Positions 21,882 through 30,212 are shown, counted from the stretch's first letter. The stretch is 47,065 nucleotides of DNA from Acinetobacter sp. ANC 4910 (GCF_004331035.1 NZ_SJNT01000019.1:1-47065), one strand, 5' to 3'. The notes: generated from the sequence alone by a model not told the origin. Numbers and translations are program-made.

Positions 21882-23060
21882 TTAAATTTGAAGGTTATTT
21901 TTCTTCTGCAAGAACAATAAAGTGAAACATAGTAGTGCCATACCAATACCAAAACCGCTCACTGCCAGATTTAACCCCCATAGATCTGCACTGTAACCTA
22001 CCGCAATAATCGGCACGATCGTGCCTAAATATCCTATAAACAAATAGGTCGAGATCACTGCGGCACGATTGTGTGAATCTGTCATTTGATGAATCAGACC
22101 AAATGATCCCATAATGCCTAGACCATGTCCCAAGCCCACGCCAATATCACTGATAAAAAACAATAGACTTGATTGGGTTTGCATACAAATGGCTAAGAGT
22201 AGACAACTGCCCATCAGCAGGATCAAACCATAATTTAAGCTACGTGCAGCGGGTAACGATTTGGCAAAAAACTGGACGATTGCTGAAATAAACAGAATGC
22301 TGGAAATCGCGATGCCACTGACCAGAGGACCATGCCATGGAATCAGGTCTTTGACAAAGGACGCAGACAGCGAAGCAAACAGACTAAATGCACCAAAGGC
22401 ACAAAAAGCGGTTAAGCCTGCAATAAAAAAATGAGTTCGGGTCTGGGCGGCAGGAAGCTCTAAATGTGGTGCAATTGAAAATGCTTGAGCTTGAAAAGTT
22501 GGGGATTTTAAGCGAAATAATCCGATTAAACAGAGGACCGCGCCTGCAATAATCGGCAGATAGGGAGTGAGCAATGGAAATGCAGCAAATTGAGCAATCA
22601 CACCGCCAATCAATGGCCCTAAAGCAAAACCGATGACGGTAATAATTGAGCTTAATTGTGGGGCATGAGATTTATGACTGTCCGGAATGGTCAGCATGAG
22701 ACCTAACATGGCGGAAGTACTAATCAGCCCTGAAGCAATCCCAATAATAAAACGCCCTAGGCCGAGCCAAACGGCGCTACTGGCAAAAGCAGAAAGCCCT
22801 AATCCTAGAATGACAAATACTAGGCCAACTTGCAGCGTGCGCAAAAAACCAAAGCTGTTACTGGCGCGGCCGAAAAAGAGCAGCGTTGCTAAACAGCCAA
22901 ACATATAGGCAACAAAAATGTAGGTAATTTGGCTAGGCAGCAAATGCCATAATGCTTGATAAATCGGATACAGTGGACTTGCGAGCGCTGTACCAATGGT
23001 ACCCATGCATAAGGCAAGGCTGATCATCATAAATGAACGCCAAGGATGTTGAACCGTCAT
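21882..23060 (-). CDS. Major facilitator superfamily transporter
   Basis: Inner-membrane protein of 392 residues with about 12 hydrophobic segments and the 6+6 layout of the MFS. The first loop contains the degenerate MFS motif LFFGRASNSFGFLRTLQVG (about residues 60-78) and helix 5 carries GFALGPLIGGVIAQFAAFP (motif C-like, typical of drug:H+ antiporters). This supports an export role, but the substrate is unknown. It lies between the methyltransferase and the DmeR-type repressor, all on the minus strand; a functional link is not established. Confidence 0.85.
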   Translation of the reverse strand: MTVQHPWRSFMMISLALCMGTIGTALASPLYPIYQALWHLLPSQITYIFVAYMFGCLATLLFFGRASNSFGFLRTLQVGLVFVILGLGLSAFASSAVWLGLGRFIIGIASGLISTSAMLGLMLTIPDSHKSHAPQLSSIITVIGFALGPLIGGVIAQFAAFPLLTPYLPIIAGAVLCLIGLFRLKSPTFQAQAFSIAPHLELPAAQTRTHFFIAGLTAFCAFGAFSLFASLSASFVKDLIPWHGPLVSGIAISSILFISAIVQFFAKSLPAARSLNYGLILLMGSCLLLAICMQTQSSLLFFISDIGVGLGHGLGIMGSFGLIHQMTDSHNRAAVISTYLFIGYLGTIVPIIAVGYSADLWGLNLAVSGFGIGMALLCFTLLFLQKKNNLQI

Positions 23061-23145
23061 AAAGCATCACAAAAAACTGTCGGAAAAGCACAGTAAAAAT
23101 AAAGAGTTTTGACAGCTTAAGCCGAAATTGATGCTTAAACAATCA

Positions 23146-23412
23146 CTAACCGTAGCGTTTTAATAACTTTAAAAATTCGGCAAGTTCAGCTTCATCAAAT
23201 TCACTCTGAGGTTTTAGAACATGATGGCGCAGATGGGCTTCAATCAGTTCATTCATCAGACCATTGACTGCCCCCTTTACCGCCGCCACTTGCTGTAATA
23301 CCTCAATACAGGAGCTTTCAGGTTGCATGAGGGCTTGGTCGATTGCTTGAATTTGCCCTTGCAAACGCTTTACGCGATTCTTAATTTTCTGATCTTCATA
23401 TAAATGGCCCAC
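23146..23412 (-). CDS. dmeR: CsoR/RcnR-family metal-sensing repressor, DmeR type
   Basis: Small all-helical repressor (89 residues) of the DUF156 family that releases its operator on binding Ni/Co-type metals. The sequence has the family opening GHLYEDQKIKNRVKRLQGQIQAIDQAL, a cysteine in SSCIEVLQQVAAVKGAVNGLMNELIEAH (about residue 35) and the HLRHHV region (about 60-65). Start: the frame is open to a TTG at 23424, but the GTG at 23412 (MGHLYED...) has GGAGG just upstream and matches the family N-terminus. It is divergent from the metal exporter, with a palindromic operator between them. The symbol is by analogy to the dmeRF pair. Confidence 0.8.
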   Translation of the reverse strand: MGHLYEDQKIKNRVKRLQGQIQAIDQALMQPESSCIEVLQQVAAVKGAVNGLMNELIEAHLRHHVLKPQSEFDEAELAEFLKLLKRYG

Positions 23413-23431
23413 ACTTTCCTCCAAAAAATAA

Positions 23432-23452
23432 ATATACTACAGGGGAGTATAT
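23432..23452. promoter_or_regulatory. Operator for the DmeR-type repressor
   Basis: ATATACT-ACAGGGG-AGTATAT: perfect 7-bp inverted repeats around a G-tract, the form expected for RcnR/DmeR operators. It lies in the 53-bp gap between the divergent repressor and exporter genes, so one site could control both. Confidence 0.7.
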
Positions 23453-23465
23453 TGGTGAGAACATT

Positions 23466-24401
23466 ATGCAACATTCGATCATGCACAGAAGCCATAGTCA
23501 TCAATTTGATGAAGGGAATCCTTTGGCACAAAAACGAATCTTAATTGCGACTATTTTAACGGCAGTCATGATGCTATTAGAAGTGATTGGCGGCTGGATT
23601 TTTAATTCTATGGCATTACTTGCCGATGGCTGGCACATGAGTTCGCATATGTTGGCATTGGGTTTGGCTTATTTTGCCTATCGTGCGGCACGTCATTATG
23701 CTCAGGATCACCGTTTTAGCTTTGGTACGTGGAAAATTGAAATTTTAGCGGGATATAGCAGTGCAATTTTGCTGTTGGTGGTGGCTATTTTTATGGCTTT
23801 CTACTCGGTGGAACGACTGATTCATCCTGTTGATATTCAATATAATGAAGCAATACCAATTGCGATTTTAGGCTTGGTGGTAAACTTGATTTGTGCATGG
23901 CTTTTACATGATGGTCACCATCACCATCACCATCACCATCACGAAGAATCGACTCATACGCATCAGCATGAACACGATCTCAATCAAAAAGCTGCTTTTT
24001 TACATGTGGTTGCTGATGCGGTGACGTCGGTTTTTGCAATCGTTGCTTTGTTTGCTGGAAAATATATGGGGTGGTCGTTTCTGGATGCCTTCTTAGGGAT
24101 TTTGGGGGCAATCTTAGTGGCGCGGTGGGCTTTGGGTCTGATGCGGGATACGGCGAAAACATTATTAGATGCGGAAATGAACCATCCTGTGGTGGAGGAA
24201 ATCCGAGAGGTGATTCAGGATCTGCCTGTGGTTGTTGAAGTGACAGACTTACATGTCTGGAAGGTGGCTAAAGGTAAGTTTGCCTGTATTTTGGCACTCA
24301 GTAGTCACTCATCCATCAGTGCGGATGAAGTGCGTGAGGCATTGTCGATTCATGAAGAAATTGTGCATGTCTCGGTAGAGATTAATCCTTTATCGGTTTA
24401 A
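23466..24401 (+). CDS. dmeF: Cation diffusion facilitator, DmeF-type metal exporter
   Basis: Inner-membrane metal:H+ antiporter of 311 residues with about six helices. Metal site residues are visible in ADGWHMSSHM (helix 2, about residue 60) and HVVADAVTS (helix 5, about 177). Between helices 4 and 5 lies a very His-rich cytoplasmic loop with nine consecutive His followed by THTHQHEHD; the N-terminus also has HRSHSHQ. The C-terminal ~90 residues form the cytoplasmic ferredoxin-like domain with VTDLHVWKVAKGKFAC. The DmeR-type repressor and shared operator point to Co/Ni efflux, though Zn is possible. Run 23916-23942 is a CAC-CAT hexanucleotide repeat. Confidence 0.88.
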   Translation: MQHSIMHRSHSHQFDEGNPLAQKRILIATILTAVMMLLEVIGGWIFNSMALLADGWHMSSHMLALGLAYFAYRAARHYAQDHRFSFGTWKIEILAGYSSAILLLVVAIFMAFYSVERLIHPVDIQYNEAIPIAILGLVVNLICAWLLHDGHHHHHHHHHEESTHTHQHEHDLNQKAAFLHVVADAVTSVFAIVALFAGKYMGWSFLDAFLGILGAILVARWALGLMRDTAKTLLDAEMNHPVVEEIREVIQDLPVVVEVTDLHVWKVAKGKFACILALSSHSSISADEVREALSIHEEIVHVSVEINPLSV

Positions 24402-24406
24402 GGCGT

Positions 24407-24422
24407 AGTTCCACGTGAAACA
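24407..24422. promoter_or_regulatory. parS: parS-like ParB binding site 3 (intergenic)
   Basis: AGTTCCACGTGAAACA directly after the dmeF stop codon; its last 15 bases equal the recF site at 12584-12599 and it matches the parS consensus at 14 of 16 positions. It lies about 8.5 kb from oriC on the other side of the origin from the recF sites. Confidence 0.75.
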
Positions 24423-24423
24423 T

Positions 24424-24451
24424 TCAGGTATTTGTTTTACCAAATACCTGA
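24424..24451. terminator. Hairpin after dmeF
   Basis: Perfect 11-bp stem TCAGGTATTTG / CAAATACCTGA with a 6-nt loop, directly following the parS-like site. The T-run is poor on the plus strand, so termination of dmeF is only likely. Confidence 0.5.
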
Positions 24452-24526
24452 TAAAAATTATCAATCATCACCATAATTCGGATTAAACTGATTCACTTTT
24501 ATAACTTACGTGAACGAGCAGAATTC

Positions 24527-25228
24527 ATGTTGAAAAGAACAATGGTTGCGATGCTGGCGAGTTTCATTTCTTGGTCTAGTTTTGCGAGTGTCGAGACTGT
24601 AAAAACCAATCTAGCCAAACAACATCCAGATTTGAAAATTGAGAATATTCAAAGTACTGAAATGTCAGGTATCTATAGTGGCTCTATGGACGGTCAAGTG
24701 GTTTATGTTGGAGAAAATGCACAACATATTTTAGTGGGATCGATGATTCGATTGAAAGATCAGCACAACTTGACCAAAGATTTGATTTTAAAACAGAACT
24801 CGATTGATTGGAAAAAATTGCCACTACAAGATGCGGTGAAAACCGTGCGAGGTAATGGCAAACGCCAACTGGCGATCTTTTCTGACCCAAATTGCCCGTA
24901 TTGCAAGCAACTTGAGGCTGAATTAAAAAAACTGGACAACGTGACCATTTATACCTTTATTTATCCAATTAAACCGCAATCTGTTGCGCCGTCTAAAGCG
25001 GTATATTGTGAAAAAGATCAGAGTTATGCTTGGGAAAACCTGATTGCTAAAGGGATTGCTCCTGCGGGTAATAAAAGCTGTGCCAATCCAATTGAACGTA
25101 ATTTGAAATTAGGTCAATCTCTTGGCGTAAATGGTACACCTACGCTAATTTTCTCGAATGGCTTTAAAGCGGCGGGTGGCTTCCCTGCTGAACAAATTGA
25201 ACTCATCTGGAAAGAGTTAGGTTTGTAA
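24527..25228 (+). CDS. dsbC: Thiol:disulfide interchange protein, DsbC/DsbG family
   Basis: Periplasmic disulfide isomerase-type protein, 233 residues. A signal peptide covers about residues 1-20 (ending SSFA). An N-terminal dimerisation-like domain follows (VKTNLAKQHPDLKIENIQ, VVYVGENAQHILVGSMI). The C-terminal thioredoxin-fold domain has active site CPYC in SDPNCPYCKQLE (about residue 122) and the cis-proline loop GVNGTPTLIF near 205. A second cysteine pair (VYCEK...KSCANP) is as in DsbC. A terminator follows. DsbG is the alternative; CPYC favours neither strongly. Confidence 0.85.
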   Translation: MLKRTMVAMLASFISWSSFASVETVKTNLAKQHPDLKIENIQSTEMSGIYSGSMDGQVVYVGENAQHILVGSMIRLKDQHNLTKDLILKQNSIDWKKLPLQDAVKTVRGNGKRQLAIFSDPNCPYCKQLEAELKKLDNVTIYTFIYPIKPQSVAPSKAVYCEKDQSYAWENLIAKGIAPAGNKSCANPIERNLKLGQSLGVNGTPTLIFSNGFKAAGGFPAEQIELIWKELGL

Positions 25229-25247
25229 TGAGATAGAAATTAATTTT

Positions 25248-25286
25248 AAAAAAGCCTTTTCATGGTTCACGTGAAAAGGCTTTTTT
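25248..25286. terminator. Terminator of the dsbC-like gene (bidirectional)
   Basis: Stem AAAAAAGCCTTTTCA / TGAAAAGGCTTTTTT around a 9-nt loop; it lies between converging genes. The loop region contains the palindrome TTCACGTGAA, a 13-of-16 parS-like match considered separately. Confidence 0.88.
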
Positions 25287-25296
25287 GTGTAAAAAA

Positions 25297-25554
25297 TTAA
25301 GTGCGGGATTTTTTCATAATAAGATTATAGATAAACAAAACAATAATTGCGCCAATCACAGAGGCAATAAAGCCTGCTGCTACATTATCGGCATACAGAC
25401 CGAGCATGCGTCCACCATAAGTTGCCAGTAAAGAACCTGCAATCCCTAATAGTGTTGTGACCAAAAAGCCTGCCTTGTCATCGCCAGGATGTAGTGCACG
25501 GGCAATCAGACCTGCAATAAAACCAACAACAATTGCAACAATGAGTGACCACAT
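25297..25554 (-). CDS. GlsB/YeaQ/YmgE family stress-response membrane protein
   Basis: Small inner-membrane protein of 85 residues with three hydrophobic segments and glycine-rich turns. The family opening GFIAGLIARALHPGDDKAGFLVTTLLGIAGSLLATYGGRM is followed by AGFIASVIGAIIVLFIYNLI. These proteins are commonly induced in stationary phase or envelope stress; the molecular role is unknown. AAGGAG precedes the ATG. Confidence 0.88.
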   Translation of the reverse strand: MWSLIVAIVVGFIAGLIARALHPGDDKAGFLVTTLLGIAGSLLATYGGRMLGLYADNVAAGFIASVIGAIIVLFIYNLIMKKSRT

Positions 25555-25698
25555 GAGTATTCTCCTTGTTCTTATTTTGAATCAATGATTTTGCTTATGT
25601 TTATTATTTTGGAGAAAAAAGACTTGAATTAAACAGCAGATCTGCAAAGAACTGTGGTGTTTTTGTGTGAGAGATTTACCGTAAAAAAGACATAAAAA

Positions 25699-25737
25699 AG
25701 CCTTCTAAAACCAATACAACACGGGGAATAGAAGGCT
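25699..25737 (-). terminator. Terminator of hpt
   Basis: Stem AGCCTTCTA / TAGAAGGCT with a long loop; on the minus strand the stem is followed by a T-run (complement of 25694-25698). 26 bp after the hpt stop. Confidence 0.75.
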
Positions 25738-25763
25738 ATATACAGTGGATTTAGACGCTAAGC

Positions 25764-26291
25764 TTAGAGACCAATTTCACCAATAAAAGGAATATGACGA
25801 TACTTTTGATCGTAGTCGAGACCATAGCCGACAATAAACTTATCTTCGACTTCAAAGCCCAAGAATTTTACGTCTAAATCAATTTCACGGCGTGATGGTT
25901 TGCTCACGAGCGTACACAATTCAATTGAGTTGGGTTCACGTGTTTCTAAAATTTCAAGCACTTTGCTTAAGGTATGCCCAGAGTCAATAATATCTTCAAC
26001 AACAAGGACATCTTTACCACGAATTTCGCCGTCTAAGTCTTTTAGAATGCGTACATCACGGCTCGAAACAGTTGATTTGCCATAGCTTGAAACCGTCATA
26101 AAGTCGAGTTCGTGAGGTTTTTCAATTGTTCGGCATAAATCAGCCATAAAAATAACGGAACCACGTAATAAGCCAATTAAGACAAGTTCTTTATCACTTT
26201 GGGCATAGTGGGCATTAATTTTAGCACCAAGCGCTTGTACTTTCGCTTGGATCTCTTCAGCTGAAATCATTACGCTCATTTGAACGGTCAT
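25764..26291 (-). CDS. hpt: Hypoxanthine phosphoribosyltransferase
   Basis: Purine salvage enzyme converting hypoxanthine (and guanine) plus PRPP to nucleotide, cytoplasmic. The 175-residue type I phosphoribosyltransferase shows LIGLLRGSVIFMADLCR (about residue 40), the PRPP motif VLVVEDIIDSGHTL (about 100) and KFIVGYGLDYDQKYR with the base-stacking region (about 150). ATG at 26291 (MTVQMSV) is chosen over the 26345 start, whose extra residues are not family-like; a shorter start five codons on is also possible. It lies beside guaD, another purine salvage gene, on the same strand. Confidence 0.9.
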   Translation of the reverse strand: MTVQMSVMISAEEIQAKVQALGAKINAHYAQSDKELVLIGLLRGSVIFMADLCRTIEKPHELDFMTVSSYGKSTVSSRDVRILKDLDGEIRGKDVLVVEDIIDSGHTLSKVLEILETREPNSIELCTLVSKPSRREIDLDVKFLGFEVEDKFIVGYGLDYDQKYRHIPFIGEIGL

Positions 26292-26495
26292 GGGCAGATA
26301 CCTAAAAATCAAAAATAAAAAAGGCGTTGACCTGCAACACCTCAAAATATGCGTTTATTTTAATACATCTTCTATCGAGATGCATCTTTTGTTGCTTGTT
26401 TTTTGTTCGCAGCATGACTATCACGCCGTAGTAAAACTGTGCAACCGAGCAAGAAGAAGCACAGTTTCCGTTTGGAGATGGGAGTAACGATAGGC

Positions 26496-27815
26496 TTATT
26501 GGGATTGTGCATAGGCCAGCTGACCATAAATATAGGTCGCATGGATATTACGGTCATCACCCATGGTCATCAGGGCAAACAAGGCATCTTCAATACTTTT
26601 GGCCCGTTGCTGACGCAATGCTTGTAAGGCTGTGGCTTGCAGGTCGAGCACAATAAAATCGGCTTCTTTACCCACATTAAAGTTACCTAATTGCTGTTCA
26701 AGGCTCAATGCTTTGGCACCTCCTAGGGTAGCATGATAAAGCGATTCAAAAGCAGACAGTTTATCGCCTTGTAATTGCTGTACCTTATAGGCTTCATTTA
26801 GCGTCTGTAGTTGGTTGAAGGAAGTTCCTGCACCAATGTCTGTGCCTAAACCGACTTTGACTTGTTTTTCCCACGTCTTTTTCAATGGAAACAAGCCACT
26901 ACCGAGGAACAGGTTTGAGGTTGGACAGAATGCAATCGCAGAATCAGTGGTATGCATACAATCCCATTCATGGTCTTCTAAATGCACACAGTGGGCAAAG
27001 ACCGAACGCGATCCTGTGAGACCATAATGATGATAAACATCGAGATAACCTTGTTGTGTAGGGAATAATTCTTTGACCCATGCAATTTCATTTTTATTTT
27101 CACTTAAATGGGTATGTACGTAGACATCTGGATATTCGGCCTTGAGTTGCCCTGCCAGTTGTAATTGTTCAGGTGTCGAAGTGGGGGCAAAACGTGGCGT
27201 GATGGCATACAGTGCACGCCCCTGCCCGTGCCATTTTTCAATGAGGGCCTTTGATTCTGTATAAGCACGTTCAGGCGTGTCACATAAGGCATCAGGTGCA
27301 TGACGGTCCATCATCACTTTACCTGCAATCAGACGCATCTGGTGGCGTTGAGCAGCTTCAAATAAAGCATCCACTGATTCTGGATGGACGGTACAGAATA
27401 CTAAGGCGGTGGTGGTGCCATTTTTTAACAGTTCTTGCACAAAGAATTCGGCAATTTTTGCGGCATATGCAGGGTCTTGAAACTGCATTTCGGTTGGAAA
27501 AGTATAGGTATTCAGCCATTCCAACAGTTGTTCACCATAAGCACCGACCATTTCCGTTTGCGGGAAATGAATATGGGTGTCAATAAAACCAGGCACAATG
27601 AACTTTTCAGGATAATGTTGAATTGCAACGCCTTCTGGTAGATGTTCGGCTGCATCTTGCCAAGGGCCAAACCATTTAATTTTTCCTGCTTCACTGATCA
27701 GCACGCCATCTGCTAGATAACGGACCTGCTCTGCGATGTCCGCAGCTTGAGCAACTAAATTTTGAATATCTAAAAAACGACCGCGAACGACAGTGGTCTG
27801 CAACAATGAAGACAT
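26496..27815 (-). CDS. guaD: Guanine deaminase
   Basis: Zn-dependent amidohydrolase turning guanine into xanthine and ammonia. The 439-residue protein has the metal motif PGFIDTHIHFPQTEM near residue 80, HLSENKNEI near 235, FAHCVHLED near 275 and GTDIGAGTSFNQL near 325, all at family positions. It begins 54 bp after the Rieske oxygenase gene ends on the same strand, so the two may be co-transcribed, and hpt lies just downstream. Confidence 0.93.
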   Translation of the reverse strand: MSSLLQTTVVRGRFLDIQNLVAQAADIAEQVRYLADGVLISEAGKIKWFGPWQDAAEHLPEGVAIQHYPEKFIVPGFIDTHIHFPQTEMVGAYGEQLLEWLNTYTFPTEMQFQDPAYAAKIAEFFVQELLKNGTTTALVFCTVHPESVDALFEAAQRHQMRLIAGKVMMDRHAPDALCDTPERAYTESKALIEKWHGQGRALYAITPRFAPTSTPEQLQLAGQLKAEYPDVYVHTHLSENKNEIAWVKELFPTQQGYLDVYHHYGLTGSRSVFAHCVHLEDHEWDCMHTTDSAIAFCPTSNLFLGSGLFPLKKTWEKQVKVGLGTDIGAGTSFNQLQTLNEAYKVQQLQGDKLSAFESLYHATLGGAKALSLEQQLGNFNVGKEADFIVLDLQATALQALRQQRAKSIEDALFALMTMGDDRNIHATYIYGQLAYAQSQ

Positions 27816-27869
27816 GGAAAACCCTACAACTTTTACTTTTTTCGGTTGATTGTACCTGAAAATGATTGG

Positions 27870-28925
27870 CTAGACTGTATAACGTTGACTAAGTCCCCAT
27901 TCGGCTAAAATACGGCGATATGTTGTAGATGAACGGTCTGCTTCAAAATGGGCTTCCATCATTAAATCCAACGGGAGCTCCTCTGGCTTTTGGGATTCGA
28001 CCATGTCTTGATCTTCCGCAAAAATTTGGGCATTAAAGGCATAAACCGAGGCTAAGTCACCTGTTTGGTCAAAATTGCGGGTTAAGGGTGCAAACAGCCG
28101 AGTTTGATTATGGGACACTGGACAGCAGGCATTGAGAATTTTTAAGACACCGTCGTTGGGGAAATCAATGCTGAGAATGGCTGAAAATGGTGGGTAAACG
28201 TCAAAGGTACGGGTCCATAAAAAATCAGCAGGTGCAAGGTGTTGCAGACCATGCGGATAGTTGCTGACATTACTAATATAGATGGTTTTTAAGCCGTAAT
28301 CGGTACGTTGCGTATGATACTTTGGTACCACAGGATTATCTCGGTCGGCAAAAGCATGGTGATGCACCCAAGCAAAATGGGCGACATCAATAAAACCTTC
28401 CAGTTGTCGACCGCTAGAACCTGCAATATCAACATAAGGCGGTAAGATGGATTGATGTTCGGCTGTGTCCCATGTATCCAGAACAGGAATATTGGTTTGT
28501 GTGACATCTCGTGCATGTAGGCTGGTCCAAATTAAGCCATAGCGTATAATTACAGGGAACTGTGTCAGGGTAAAACGGTCTGAAATTTTTTTCAGATCGG
28601 GTTGTGCCGGAATTTTGGTACATTTGCCTGCGCTGTTGTAGTGTAAACCATGATAAGGACAAATAATTTCCTCCCCTTCTACCCAGCCTTTAGATAAGGG
28701 TACACCGCGATGTGGGCATACATCACGAACCAGATGAATTTCCCCTGATGCCGTTTGGTAAAGTGCCATGTTTACATCTAATAAGGTGACTCGTTGCGGT
28801 TGTGTACTCACATCCTCGACACGTGCCACGGGATACCAATATTGCGCCAAAATTTCCCAGTCCTGTGCGTCAAATTGACTGTGGTATGGCATGGCAATCG
28901 GATTAAAAGTTGGAATGCTATTCAT
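27870..28925 (-). CDS. Rieske non-heme iron oxygenase, single-component alpha-subunit type
   Basis: Oxygenase of 351 residues with two recognisable parts. The N-terminal Rieske [2Fe-2S] domain has CPHRGVPLSKG and CPYHGLHY (about residues 68-95). The catalytic domain has the mononuclear iron motif DVAHFAWVHHHAFAD (about 175), giving the D-x2-H-x4-H pattern. The size and layout fit the VanA/NdmA-like demethylase group rather than the larger ring-hydroxylating dioxygenases. No reductase or ferredoxin gene is nearby. Its position directly upstream of guaD suggests a purine or modified-purine substrate (inference). AGCATAACAC precedes the ATG, without a strong ribosome binding site. Confidence 0.85.
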   Translation of the reverse strand: MNSIPTFNPIAMPYHSQFDAQDWEILAQYWYPVARVEDVSTQPQRVTLLDVNMALYQTASGEIHLVRDVCPHRGVPLSKGWVEGEEIICPYHGLHYNSAGKCTKIPAQPDLKKISDRFTLTQFPVIIRYGLIWTSLHARDVTQTNIPVLDTWDTAEHQSILPPYVDIAGSSGRQLEGFIDVAHFAWVHHHAFADRDNPVVPKYHTQRTDYGLKTIYISNVSNYPHGLQHLAPADFLWTRTFDVYPPFSAILSIDFPNDGVLKILNACCPVSHNQTRLFAPLTRNFDQTGDLASVYAFNAQIFAEDQDMVESQKPEELPLDLMMEAHFEADRSSTTYRRILAEWGLSQRYTV

Positions 28926-29237
28926 GTGTTATGCTCTTATTGATCTTTCATTCTGATCAAGCAAAATCTTTGCCAAACACTATAAAGAACAGCGGTGTGA
29001 TGGATCTGACCTGAGTTAGATACAGATGCTTATATGCGGAATTTAGGTTAAGGTTCTGTTGGAATTGTGGATTGGTCAGTCGAGAGAGCTTTTACCCTGT
29101 ATGCAGGATTACGCCTTTTTGCCGCAGTGCTCCAAATGACCTTCGGTTAACGATCAGTTTCAATTTTGAGTGCTACAGAAGTAGAAAAGACAGATTAAGC
29201 GGACTCAATCTGTCTTCCTAAGATCAATTCATCAAGT
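28926..29237. other. Intergenic stretch between the Rieske oxygenase and alx
   Basis: No gene seen. It holds the alx terminator at 29187-29216 and presumably the promoter of the Rieske-guaD pair. Confidence 0.4.
29187..29216 (-). terminator. Terminator of the TerC/Alx-family gene
   Basis: Perfect 10-bp stem AAGACAGATT / AATCTGTCTT with a 10-nt loop; on the minus strand followed by TTCT. 21 bp beyond the stop. Confidence 0.7.
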
Positions 29238-30200
29238 TTAAGCCGATGGATTTTCTTGCTTTTTATTATGGCGAATGGAGAGCCAAGCTGTAATCGCTAA
29301 CACAACTACAATAAAGCCTAATGAAATCCAAATTGGCATGTGGAATACATCTAGCATCAACATTTTAAAACCAATAAACAACAGGATGATCCCGAGACCA
29401 TACGGCAGGTAATGCATCTTCGACGCAGCGCCAGAGAGCAAGAAGAACATGGCACGCAGACCTAAAATGGCCATCAGGTTTGCTGTTAACACAATAAACG
29501 GATCACTGGTGACAGCAAAGATCGCAGGAATTGAATCTACTGCAAAAATCACATCTGAAGCTTCAACCAGAATCAGGACTAAAAATAACGGTGTAAACCA
29601 CAATACGCCATTCTGACGAACAAAGAACTTGTCCCCTTGCAGTTGTGGCGTGATACGCAAATGTTTACGCAACCATTTCAATATAGCCATATCCTCGATG
29701 TCGGGATCATCATCTTGTCCTTTCAGGAACTTGAAGCCTGTGTAAACCAAGAACGCGCCGAACAGATATAAAATCCAAGAGAACTCTTGAACAAACCATG
29801 CACCAATAAAAATAAAGATGGTCCGCAGTACAATTGCACCAAGTACGCCGTAAAGCAAAATTTTACGTTGTAATGCAGGTGGAATCGCAAAGGCTGCAAA
29901 AATCATGAGCCAAACAAAGACATTATCAATTGCGAGGGATTTTTCCAGTAAATAACCCGCGATATATTCCATGGTTTTTTGGTTGGCAATTGCAACCCCC
30001 ACGGTTTGTTGTAAATACAACCAGAGGCCACCTGCGAATAACATCGCGACACTGACCCAAGCAACGCTCCAGTAAGCAGCAGTTTTAATGGCAACGGGTT
30101 GCCCTTGTTTTTGTTTAAATCCGAGAAAGTCGATCAACAGCATGATAATGACAATGCCGAAGAAGACCAAATACAGCCATAAATTGCCGATAGATTCCAT
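29238..30200 (-). CDS. alx: TerC/Alx-family membrane protein (probable manganese exporter)
   Basis: Inner-membrane protein of 320 residues with about nine hydrophobic segments. Family motifs are YLLEKSLAIDNVFVWLMIF (about residue 75) and LVEASDVIFAVDSIPAIFAVT (about 200), both carrying the acidic residues proposed to bind metal. ATG at 30200 has GGAGGA at good spacing; the upstream start at 30230 lies in the leader terminator. The upstream leader is a yybP-ykoY riboswitch, so expression should rise with Mn2+. This fits Alx, reported as an Mn2+ exporter in E. coli, and argues against a tellurium-specific role. Confidence 0.88.
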   Translation of the reverse strand: MESIGNLWLYLVFFGIVIIMLLIDFLGFKQKQGQPVAIKTAAYWSVAWVSVAMLFAGGLWLYLQQTVGVAIANQKTMEYIAGYLLEKSLAIDNVFVWLMIFAAFAIPPALQRKILLYGVLGAIVLRTIFIFIGAWFVQEFSWILYLFGAFLVYTGFKFLKGQDDDPDIEDMAILKWLRKHLRITPQLQGDKFFVRQNGVLWFTPLFLVLILVEASDVIFAVDSIPAIFAVTSDPFIVLTANLMAILGLRAMFFLLSGAASKMHYLPYGLGIILLFIGFKMLMLDVFHMPIWISLGFIVVVLAITAWLSIRHNKKQENPSA

Positions 30201-30212
30201 AAAAATCCTCCA

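Noticed and set aside
25262..25277. TGGTTCACGTGAAAAG as a fourth parS site
   Set aside because: It matches parS at only 13 of 16 positions and its symmetry is explained by the terminator hairpin of the dsbC-like gene.
26346..26495. Possible small gene between hpt and guaD
   Set aside because: The open frames here (for example 26372-26560 on the minus strand) overlap guaD, have no ribosome binding site and no recognisable product.
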